Of a DNA stretch of 64,000 nt, positions 36,550-45,696 are shown in pieces. Under the pieces are notes generated by a model. The model saw only the letters and a list, made by a program, of their open reading frames with translations. It did not search any database and had not been told where the DNA came from. Source of the DNA: Siderastrea siderea (Eukaryota > Cnidaria > Anthozoa > Scleractinia > Rhizangiidae); assembly GCA_964030785.1 (NCBI GenBank), contig OZ034972.1:15261231-15325230 (forward strand). Direction: 5' to 3'. How positions within the stretch are numbered: position 1 is the first letter of the stretch; each line of letters starts with the position of its first letter. The translations under genes were made by a program, and so were the position numbers.

Positions 36550-36930
36550 GTGAAGAAAAGTAACGCACTGATAAATCGATGTCACCATTTCCCCAGCAAG
36601 AAAAATAGTAACATAGATTCAAATGCCGAATCAGTAAAGAAAACGTTTGCCGAGATTTCGCAGTGTATGTTTTCTGAAATAATGCCCGCCTTTACCGAAA
36701 TGACCGAAACGTTTATAATGAAGAAAAAGAATAGCGAAAAGCGCGCTTTGTTTTCGATCAAATACTCTCGCGGTGCGTTATCAATCGTCGACAAAATAGA
36801 GAACTGGAAAAACACCAGGAAAAAAACTACTTCCGTCGATGAGAGGGAGAAAGATGAAGTGAAACTTCATGCTGCCCTAGTACTGAATATGACTTACTGG
36901 GTAATTTACGAACCTAGAAGGGATACATAG
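36550..36930 (+). CDS. Element-borne ORF 2, unknown function
   Basis: About 126 residues, helical and charged (SVKKTFAEISQCMFSEIMPA, then KKNSEKRALFSIKYSRG), ending YEPRRDT. The composition is protein-like but unrecognised. Being inside the TIRs and just downstream of ORF 1, it may be the second half of one gene. It could also be fortuitous. Confidence 0.4.
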   Translation: MKKSNALINRCHHFPSKKNSNIDSNAESVKKTFAEISQCMFSEIMPAFTEMTETFIMKKKNSEKRALFSIKYSRGALSIVDKIENWKNTRKKTTSVDEREKDEVKLHAALVLNMTYWVIYEPRRDT

Positions 36931-38365
36931 CGCAGTGGACATGGCAAGGGTTTTAACGACAGAGTGAGCTTGATTTTTTTCTCTCCGCCAGCAACCCGGC
37001 GAGAAAAATCACTTTGTATCGAAGCAAAATTAAGGAGAAATTACAACTGAACGTCACTGAGACACAAATGCTTGATTTCTTAGGACGATCAGAAACTGTA
37101 GAAATAGAAATATACGCATTTAGCGCTGTGTTTACAATTTCTTTCATCGTCAACTCAATCACTTGTTCTTAAAATTTCACAAACAGTAGGTTTTATACGG
37201 AAGGCTTTGAGTCGGAAATATCAAGACAAGACAAAATAAGCACAGTAAAACAGGAAAGAAGCATTTAATAAAAATTGTCACACTTTTTATGGCGAGTCAG
37301 TGCAAAAATCATGCAGCAGTCTGAACAAAAAGCTTTAGACAAATTCAGTACCAGAAAAGTCCAGAAAAGGCGACATTTTTTGGCTATACCACGCAAAATT
37401 GACACTGGTTTACCTGTACTCGTTGTGGCTCTATCTGTGTTCCCTTCAGCAGCTCCAGACATTTAGACACAAGTCGGATGCCATGTAAAATACGTTGAAT
37501 CGCTTTCACAGTTGTTTGAGTGTTGTTTTTACCATTCCGTCCGCAGGCTCTAAACTGAGAACAATTGCGTTTTGTGGTTTGCGTTTAAAAAGTAATATGG
37601 TGAATTCTAATGTTCCTCACCTCCGTAGTCTTGTTTCAGTGAGCTGCATGGAAATTATCGTTCAAGCTTAATTATTAACTCTGCCTTCAGTTCGATCAAA
37701 CAAACACATGATGGCTCCGTTGTCAGCGTTGTGCGAACGGAGCGATTACAAACTCTTTCATTTGAACTCCAGCAGCCACAACGTGAGATCGTACAGCTTC
37801 AATCCGCTTTGAACGACGATTCCAACAATTTTCAGGAAAACTCAAACCCGTGCCACATTTCAGAGCCCATAACTGGAAGATTTTTCCCAAACCCTGTGCT
37901 TGTACGTTCACTTCGGGGCAGTTTCATTGATTCATTCAGCTCCGCAAAGAAACGCTGCAACACTTCGCAAGGTTTTGGCGCCTTTTTCGGTCAGTCATGT
38001 GATCGCGATCGATTCCTGTTCCCTTTTATCTCGGAGGTTCTCTCTTTTTTTCTTTTTTTTTTTCTCTTTCTTGATTTCATAGCAATAAGCAATTGCGTTT
38101 TTAATAATAAAAACCATTATGTACTCGGGCATACTGGATATCAAATAATTATAACCATCTTGGTCATATCCACGTTGAACGCAAATTTGCGTGTAGCCAC
38201 GCGCGTTTATGACGTTGAGGGTGGCGCAATTTTTTCTAAAAATAGCACATTTGTCTTTTTCGATGGGGCCGCGTGGACCCCGCGCTTACGGTCTCCGTCC
38301 CCGATTATGGCTCCTGCTACCACCTGTGCAAGTGTGCAAGTGCGCTACAATCATGATGCTCCTTA

Positions 38366-38611
38366 GACTACGAGCAGTCTCTCTCTCCGCTCAGGGATAG
38401 TCTAGGAAAACGAGCAAGCGAGCGACCGCGAATCACCTGCCGCGTTGAAACGTGACACGCGTGTGGAACCGCTAGTGTAGTGAGCCGACTCACTACACTA
38501 TAGCGCCTCGACACGCGCGTCACGTTTCAGCGACGGGGACAATTTTTGCGCCCGCTCGCTTGTTCGTTTCCCTCGACTATCCCTGAGCGGAAGGAGAGAC
38601 TGCTTGTAGTC
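38366..38611. mobile_element. GACTACGAGCAGTC-family MITE, copy A
   Basis: The ends GACTACGAGCAGTCTCTC and its near-exact complement are flanked by TA on both sides (38364-38365, 38612-38613). The arms extend about 60 bp (CCGCTCAGGGATAGTC, AAACGAGCAAGCGAGCG), and the centre repeats a second palindrome around CACTACACTA. No coding capacity. It lies about 40 bp downstream of the 2.3-kb element. Confidence 0.9.
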
Positions 38612-38741
38612 TAGATGCTCCTGTGATGCTATAGTTTCGTCCTTTTTAGCCCCTCTTCTTTTTTAACCTTTCACAAAGAAAACACGAAACATTACGTAAG
38701 AGTTAAAAATGTGCCTGATCGCAAGTTAGGCGGATGGCGTA

Positions 38742-38918
38742 CGCAGGAGCCTCTCTCCTCCGCAGAGGCTCCTGTTAGTAAACACCAGTGAAAGAAATGG
38801 GAGCGGGAGTTCCCCGCGCGCTTTAATTTTTCCTCTTCCCAGCCTCCGCGCGCCGCAGTTATATTTTTCCCAAGGCGCGACTGTAGGAGGCCTCTGCGGA
38901 GGAGAGAGCGCAGGAGCC
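38742..38918. repeat. GC-rich foldback repeat
   Basis: The arms CTCTCTCCTCCGCAGAGGC and GCCTCTGCGGAGGAGAGAG pair, with CAGGAGCC and CGCAGGAGCC outside them. The centre contains further GCGCG-rich inverted pieces. A second, unrelated foldback follows at 38958-39039 (TTTTTACAGACCAG / CTGGTCTGTAAAAA). Confidence 0.75.
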
Positions 38919-39400
38919 AATACCGGAGCGCGTAACTGCTCAATATTCGTGTAACGGCGTTTTTACAGACCAGTTTATTTTTAGACCGGAAATAGTAATT
39001 GTAAACCTGTCAAAAAATAACCTGGTCTGTAAAAACACGTCTCAGGGTACCAGGGTGTCTCAGCGAGTGCGGATGGAAAATGCATACATATATATATTCG
39101 GGGGTGAAAACAAAAATGAAAAAACGATATTATTTTTGCTCAACTATCTGCTCTGAGTAGCGTGCCTTGGGCTCCCTAAACCTTCGCTCGCTCAGCTTTC
39201 GAACTATTATTCTACTGGCTTCCACTGAAGTTTGAGCAAAATCGCGCCAGGAGCCTGATCGCGCCCTGATTGGTTCCCTGTTACTAGGCGATAATTTCAT
39301 TTATTATAGACAAGAGTGTTTTAGTGGAAAATAGTCCACTCGTAAGGTTCATACGAAACTACATCCGGAACTCGAGTGGCGTATTTTCCAATAGAGATTA

Positions 39401-39542
39401 CTCCATGGAAAATGCGCGCGTACGATTTTTATTCAGGAGTTGAGTAGTATCAGAAAACGAACGAGTGAGCGCAGCGAACGAGTGAGTTTTCTGATACAAC
39501 TCAAAGAGTGAATAAAAAATCGTACCAAGCATTTTCCATGGT
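39401..39542. repeat. Foldback repeat
   Basis: CCATGGAAAATGC...GTACGATTTTTATTCA pairs with TGAATAAAAAATCGTAC...GCATTTTCCATGG, and the inner GTATCAGAAAAC / GTTTTCTGATAC and CGAACGAGTGAG motifs complete a long hairpin. No reading frame. Confidence 0.8.
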
Positions 39543-39930
39543 GTAATTTGTTTATTTTATAGATACTGAGATTTTTGAAAAGCCAAATTTTGTCAATCTT
39601 ACGCGCATGTTTAGGGAACCCATTCAACTGCAATGTATGCGTGTAAAACTAGAATAACTAAAACATCAGTTTCTCTTTCAAAATCAAATATTTAATGAAG
39701 TAACACAAGAAATAAAACGTCAGTTTATACCTTCATAACTTTTATAAACATTTTCCAGTTGAAAAAAAAAACCTGACTGAGGCTTATAAGTTCAAATTTA
39801 ATGTTTGTAAATCAGATATTATAAAACAGCGGTATACGCTGAATAACACAACGACAACGCAAGCGAACTATTACCAAATCAGTATAATACAACAAAGTCA
39901 AGAAAACTGTATGCAAAAGCCTACAGTGTC

Positions 39931-40583
39931 TTAGTCATCATCTGAATCGCTAGAGACTCTGATTCTTTTCCATTGTCGCTTTTCCGAGGGAGGAGGAAGC
40001 GGTGGCGATTGTTTCACAGTGTTGATGGTCACAGAAAACTGTCCTCCATGAATGACTGCACCCGAGAATAAAGCCATAGACTGTTGGTCAGGGTTACTGA
40101 AGCGACAGGCTCCTTCTGGTCGAAATACAGCTGAAGTTGACGGAGTTACAGTCGGAGTGAATGGAGTGATGCTTGAACACTCACTAGAAATGTTTGCCAG
40201 TACATTTGACATATGCATATGCATCGGAGCGAAGACGGCTCGTATTCTTGCCCTTCCTTTGTGCGGGCGCTTAATATGAATTCGCTGAGAAGTTCATTCA
40301 ACTCAACAGGAGGAATTTCTGCTATCTCGCGTGTTTCTCCTTTTGTTTGAAGGAACACTGTCAACAAAGCAACGTCTCGTTTTGTTTTTTTCACCGTGTT
40401 GGGGTTTTCATGCTCTTCAATAAACGACTCAATTGTGTCGTCTAAAGACACAAACCTTGAAGCAGTTGCCTCCGCCATGTCGCCGAGACGAAAATGGACG
40501 ACAATCGAAATCGCGATGCGATGTTGTTCACTAGTGAGTTTTCGTCGTTTGCGTTTGTGATTGGACGAACGACGTTTTTTCAC
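39931..40583 (-). pseudogene. Crypton-like (DUF3504/tyrosine-recombinase-type) remnant
   Basis: The minus frame from the Met at about 40480 (MAEATASRFVSLDD) reads PNTVKKTKRDVALLTVFL and IPPVELNELLSEFILSARTK, then EYEPSSLR. This is the signature N-terminal segment of DUF3504/ZMYM-type, Crypton-derived tyrosine-recombinase proteins. At about 40220 the frame shifts and the sequence jumps to a C-terminal-like tail (SGAVIHGGQFSVTINT, KRIRVSSDSDDD). The whole catalytic domain that should lie between is absent. Family assignment is from memory of the N-terminal motif. It is a non-functional or non-autonomous remnant. The 35 in-frame residues upstream of that Met are basic and may not be translated. 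Confidence 0.65.
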
Positions 40584-41394
40584 TAGTGAGTTTTCATCGT
40601 TCGCGTTTCCTATTGGCTAACGCATTTTACGTATCATTTTTACGTAATCTTTTTTACGTGAGGAAATCTCAGTACCTATGATATAAAAAGCGTTAACTGT
40701 AAGGGGCCGACCATTTAACTTTTGAGGGGGAGGGTGGATGATTTCTGGTCAGCAAGCTTTTTTTTTTCTAGCAACCTGGTGGGCAGGATATTTTTTTTCC
40801 TTCTAAATGCTCTGCAGGATATTTTTTTTCCTCTTCATTTCTCTGCAGGATTTTTTTTCCTCAAAAAAAAAAAAAAGAGTTCTTACATTAGTTTTCAATT
40901 CCAGCTGGAGCTTTGTTCACAGACAAGACAACAAATAGATAAATCATAAGTGAAATGCATGGGCTTGAATTTGTTTCATGGGATTATGAAAATCACTTAC
41001 ACTATTTTTTTTGTCTGAGCTTACTAATTAGGGTTTGACATATTATGCCGGCATAATTTCGAGCATAATACTATAGGTGAGCATCGAGCATAATGCCGGC
41101 ATAACAGTGCTATTTGCCAGCATAATAGTGCCATTTTGTGACATAACAGTTATTTATTTTTTTAGAGCTACAACTGTCCATTTATTAAGTTAAAACTACA
41201 AAATTTCAAGCTATTTTAATGTTCTTCGTGGTTCCCATTACTACCGAGCACTGTAGGCTTGTTCCCAGTGTATCCTCAAGTGGGTTGGATCTTTAGGCCT
41301 GGTTACTCTCATTATGCCAGACTTCTATAAAGGCCTTCCTGGTTTTTATTTTCGCACTTCAGGGGGGTCCAGGAAAAATTTTTTATGGCATAAT

Positions 41395-41720
41395 TATATA
41401 TCTCATTTTAAAATATAAAAACATTGAAAATATAGATACATGTTACTGTTTACTTATTTATTTATTTATAGTTGACAACAAGAAAGGTTTGGATCTGTTT
41501 CTTTTTATACTGAATATATATTATAATAAAGATATATCTTATTTAAAAATATAAAAACATAGAAAAATATAGATACATGTTACTGTTATTTATTTACGGT
41601 TGACAACAAGAAAGGTTTGGATCTGTTTCTTTTTATACTGAATATGTTATAATAGAGATATATCTTATTTACAAATATTTAAACATAGAAAAATATAAAT
41701 ACATGTTATAATTACGGTTG
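41395..41720. repeat. Threefold tandem repeat, ~126-136 bp period
   Basis: Units begin at about 41395, 41531 and 41657 (GATATATCTTATTTA-type starts). Each has ATAGATACATGTTA or a close variant and GGTTGACAACAAGAA, and the first two also have GGTTTGGATCTGTTTC. The third is truncated. Confidence 0.85.
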
Positions 41721-42074
41721 ACAACAAGAATCATAGAATAGTTTCATAACAAGAATTAAGGATTTAACCAAGGTTTGAAATGGCAGAGGGTGGGGAATTT
41801 AAAAATTTTAGTGACCCAAAATATTTGAAAATGTCAATCATTATAGCCCTTGGGTATGCCTGCACTCCCCCATTGGGGCTAGACATTGATAGGTGCATTA
41901 CTAAAACATCGCAAAAATCAAAAATGGCAAAAATGTTATATGTTATAAATGTTATGTTACATGAAAATGCTTCAGTTAAAAAGATTAAAAATTTTTCTTT
42001 GTCTAATAAAACTTGATTCTTTAAATAGAAAAATTTACCTCCATTACTGCTTGTGATATTATAAAGCTAACGAG

Positions 42075-42400
42075 TTTGGATACAGTACGAGCCAGCGAGC
42101 CAGAAATCCCTAATCCCAATAAAAAGGCTAACCGCAAGCTACCTATAAAGGAACTGTAGGCTAACTGCAGTGCTAACTAGGTTAGCCAATGTGTAATTTA
42201 GGCTAACCATAATGGCTTGCATGACTCCTATGACTCGCAAGCCTTGTGAACCGTGCAAGCCAGAAATTCCTTTATATCCCATTATATAGGGCTAACCGCA
42301 AGCTACCTATTAAAGCTAATAACTGTAGGCTAACCGGAATGTTGTTTTGGCTAAACCAGAGTGTGATTTAGGCTAACTGGAGTGGCTCGCTGGCTCACAG
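42075..42400. repeat. Duplicated block with inverted ends
   Basis: GGCTAACCGCAAGCTACCTAT occurs at about 42127 and 42290, each followed by CTGTAGGCTAAC and later TAGGCTAAC motifs, so a ~165-bp unit is duplicated. The ends GAGCCAGCGAGCCA and TGGCTCGCTGGCTC are inverted repeats, suggesting a small element nested in the 2.0-kb one. Confidence 0.75.
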
Positions 42401-42699
42401 ATTGTCGGACCCTATAAAGCTAAGAATGCATTGCACATTCTGAAGCATAACCAACTCCACCGTTAAAGGGAGCAACGGAAGAATGGTTGCAGTTTTGCTG
42501 GGATTTTGTAAAGCCCCCCTGGAATGATGAAATAGCTTTGCAACATTTTTTTTTCTTGCTTTCAGCAGTGCAAGAATTTTTTTTCTATTTCATTTGTGCT
42601 GCATGCAATTTTTTTCTTCCGACAAGGGCTTGCAGGAAATTTTTTTTCGAAATCATCCACCCCCCCACCCCCCCTCAAGAGTTAAATGGTCGGCCCCTG

Positions 42700-43780
42700 A
42701 GTATCGTTTCACGCAGAGCTTTTTTCGGCTTTTCTTAGGAAAGTGTGAAAATCTGTTTAACTGTTGGAAATCAAGCTATCATCGCTTCTAATGAAGCCAC
42801 GGGGAATATTGTAAAATGACACTATGCTCTGCATGAAAGACATAAAGTTCTGGTTTTCGTCGAAACGTGATTCCCTGAAATAAATAAAAGACTGAATTTT
42901 GTGACATTCCGCCACGCGTAAGTTGTACACAGTCTTTCACCCGTTCGTTAGCCGATGAAATTGTTTTCTAAGGCAAAGCTGTGTTCGATTTCGAATTTAT
43001 CCTCGTTATTTATCCTCCGACTATTCTTGGAGGCTAACAAAGCGTAAATCAAGGCGTATCAGAGGAGGTGATCTAGTGTCTCTCAATAATTCGCGCGGAT
43101 TTCCGTCCATCCTGTTAGTAAACTTTTCGATTTTGCAGACAGAGGGTAAAACTAAGCTCTCGAAGAATGGAAAGAAAAACATGAGGTTCTTTGTTATCCT
43201 GTCGCGATCAACAAAAAACAAGGAGCAGTGTCTCTGGCTTTTCTACACAGGTTATTCGAGTAAAAATATATGTGTGCGAGTGTGCGAGCGATTGAGGCTA
43301 TAATAAAGTTATTTGATTTTGATTTGTAAAAACCGCCTGCCGCGAGAAAACGTGCCTCGCTTTTGCATTGAGCCGAGCACAACGAGTGTGTAACTGTGCG
43401 CCCCAAAATGTATCATTGTACAATCTCTACAGGAATGATGATCACAAGCTGTGTTTATTCCCTTCCAACCGATATAATTTTCTCACTATTTCGAAAAGTT
43501 CAGTTTTCAGTATCTTATTTTATTTATTTAATTTGCAATGTCTGCTATTTCTAGTTTCTCCGAAAGTTCTAAATACGTACAGAAACCCATCAACTGGTAT
43601 GGGCAAAACTCGATTTGTGCTTGCTCAGCGTATGTCTGTATAAATATTCTCGCGTGAGTTTTAAAAGACTCAGTCAATGCGTCTGTGATTCTTGTCACCT
43701 TCTTCAGTTGCAAATTTGAGCCGCATTCTTAGATTTTATGAAAAATGTTTCGCTTCCACAAATCATTTTAAAACTGAATT
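42700..43780. other. Spacer, no gene seen
   Basis: At about 43300-43325, ATAATAAAGTTATTTGATTTTGATTTG resembles the AATAAAG-plus-simple-repeat 3' end of a retroposon (split here as ATAATAAAGTTA then TTTGATTTTGATT), but no upstream reverse-transcriptase frame is visible. Confidence 0.4.
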
Positions 43781-43781
43781 A

Positions 43782-43949
43782 GACTACGGGAAGTCTCTCT
43801 TTCCGCTCTGACAGGGACAGTCGAGGAAAACGAGCAAGCGAGCGAGCGAGCGACCGCGAAATCGCCTGCGGGGTTGAAACGTGACGCGCGTGTCGAGCCG
43901 CTAGAGTAGTGAGACTATCCCTGAGCGGAAAGAGAGACTGCTCGTAGTC
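43782..43949. mobile_element. GACTACGAGCAGTC-family MITE, copy B
   Basis: The ends GACTACGGGAAGTCTCTC and GAGAGACTGCTCGTAGTC are flanked by TA (43780-43781 and 43950-43951). It shares AAACGAGCAAGCGAGCG and GTTGAAACGTGAC with copy A, but lacks most of the right half. Confidence 0.9.
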
Positions 43950-44562
43950 TATAACTGAATTTCAACATATACTGCAAGTGATGAACCCTCTTTGATGCAT
44001 GTACATTCGTAACATAAGCCTTCAAATGTAGTTCTGTCCGATCCTGATATTGAGCAAGCGGGAAACATCTCCAAGACTCAGCGAACTCTTATCACTGCTG
44101 TACTGACAAACGAAAAGAGCACGATGAAGACGAGCAGCCGTGAGGAAAAACCTCCCCCCCCCCCCCTGTCGGTTTTTGGCAAGTTGCAAACCAAATATTT
44201 CTTGGCTTTTATACAAACATTTTCTCGAAACTTGCTGGGCGGATTAGGGTCGTTGAACACACCATATTGGGTGGGTTCCCAAGTGAACCCACCGGGTTTC
44301 AACTTCTTTTATTTACTTTGACACAGTTTTTCACTAGCTAGCTCTGGCATGGCGTTAAGGCAGGACAAATTTCAAAACAATCAGGTATCATATACTAAAA
44401 CCAAACCAATTACAAGATGCAGACAATCAAATGAGCCAATGAGAACTCGTAGCAAATATATGTGACCAGTACCAAGCGTGGAGAAAACAACGTTCAAGGG
44501 CGAAACAAAATTTGGCTGTCATTGCAGTATACGTTCTTAAGTAAAGTCTACTTAACTGTCTT

Positions 44563-44955
44563 AGTAGGCTGCCAAATTGTTTGAAGACAGTTTCCTAATA
44601 CATAGGGTTTTCAGCCATAGCCTTCTCGCTCTCTTCTCGGCCGGGTCATAGTTGTTGTTGTTCTGTTTTCCTTGTGTGTGTGTTTTTTGTTTTGTTTTTA
44701 CCAACTGCTCTTGGTGTAGCGACATTTATTTCTCGTGACAGCAGCAAACAAAAACTGGCAAAAGATGTCATCTTGGCAGCCCCGCTAATAACAGATGTGT
44801 CATCTTAAAATCAGGAATGTTTGCCACCGTCACAAAGAAACAAACAGTCTTCCGCTGATTGAGTTTCAACCAGGGTTTCAACTCTTCCCTTTTTTGTTTT
44901 TGTTTTTGTTTTGTTTTTTTCTCAAACTTCATTGCTATGAGAAGTGAGAAGACCA
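44563..44955 (+). repeat. Local duplication, copy 1 (uninterrupted)
   Basis: This is collinear with 45110-45696: GTAGGCTG(C/A)CAAATTGTTT, ACCAACTGCT, ACTGGCAAAAGATGTCA, CATCTTGGCAGCCC, CCACCGTCACAAA-type and GAGTTTCAAC blocks occur in the same order about 547 bp apart. It lacks the MITE present in copy 2. Confidence 0.8.
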
Positions 44956-45109
44956 TTTATGGCTCAGGTTGATCACGTATTTCGCTAAAAGCTGCTTTCC
45001 GACTAAAGGTCGCTGCTTTGAACTTTTTAAATATTTCTATGTTCATTTTGCCAGTTCGAGACTTAGTTATGCAGGCCGCTCTCGTCCTTAACTCTATTTA
45101 CTGTGGCCG

Positions 45110-45696
45110 AGTAGGCTGACAAATTGTTTCAAGAAATTATCTGAGCACAAAGGCTTTGTAACCATAGCTTTCGTTTCTTATTCACAGACGGGTCATTATT
45201 ATCATATGTTTGTTTGTTTGTTTGTCGTCGTTGTTGCCTTTTTTTGCTTTTTACCAACTGCTACATATTTCTTGTGACAACAGCAAGCACAAACTGGCAA
45301 AAGATGTCACATCTTGGCAGCCCTGCTAGTGATAGACTGCGAGTAGTCTAATTTTGGCGATGACGATTGTGGGGTGGGCGAAATACACACACGCGCGCGC
45401 GCGAAATTTCGAGGCGACGTGACGCGAAGGGAGCGCTGAAAATGAGATCTAATTTTCGGCGCTCCCTTCGCGTCGCGTCGCCTCGAAATTTCGCGCGCGA
45501 GCGCGTGTGTGTATTTCGCCCGTCCCACAATCGCCATCGCCAAAATTAGAGACTACTGGCAGTCTATGCTAGCGAAAGATGAGTCATCTTAAGAGCAGGG
45601 ATGGTTGCTACCGTCACAAAAAAACATTCTTCAACTGAGTTTCAACTCTTCCATATTGTTGCTTAAACGTTACTCCTGTGAGAGCTGAGAAGACTC
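45110..45696 (+). repeat. Local duplication, copy 2 (interrupted by a MITE)
   Basis: The same block order as 44563-44955, diverged by substitutions and small indels and split by the element at 45335-45564. Internal poly-T and GTTT simple repeats differ between copies. Confidence 0.8.
45335..45564. mobile_element. GACTRCGAGYAGTC-family MITE, copy C, near-perfect palindrome
   Basis: The ends GACTGCGAGTAGTC and GACTACTGGCAGTC are flanked by TA (45333-45334, 45565-45566). The arms run inward about 100 bp each (AATTTTGGCGATG, TGTGTGTATTTCG, AAATTTCGAGGCGACG) to an AGATC centre, with an ACACACGCGCG tract in each arm. Confidence 0.9.

Larger units (their letters stand above)
35995..38316. mobile_element. 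2.3-kb TIR element with 7-bp TSD
   Basis: The ends are CAGGAGCC...GGCTCCTG, flanked by CTACCAC on both sides (35988-35994 and 38317-38323). The inverted arms share CATAATCGGGGACGGAGACC and, further in, CCATCGAAAAAGACAAATGT and TAGAAAAAATTGCGCCA, so each arm is about 120 bp with a diverged patch. The interior has two plus-strand frames with protein-like content (36136-36507 and 36550-36930) and no transposase I recognise. The CAG start would suit a hAT-type end but the duplication is 7 rather than 8 bp, so the superfamily is open. Confidence 0.85.
40702..42698. mobile_element. 2.0-kb non-autonomous element with TIRs
   Basis: The left end AGGGGCCGACCATTTAACT and the matching inverted right end extend about 45 bp to GGTGGATGATTTC. 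Just inside each end are poly-T blocks, each punctuated by a CTGCAGG- or TGCAAG-like spacer (four on the left, four on the right). The interior has a threefold ~126-136-bp tandem repeat (about 41395-41720), a TATGCCGGCATA palindrome cluster (41043-41105) and a duplicated GGCTAACCGCAAGCTACCTAT block. A 78-codon frame at 41780 is unrecognised. I see no TSD. Confidence 0.75.

Noticed and set aside
44078..44302. Gly-rich minus-strand frame (RGGGGG) near 44150
   Set aside because: Created by a poly-C homopolymer; no protein-like context.
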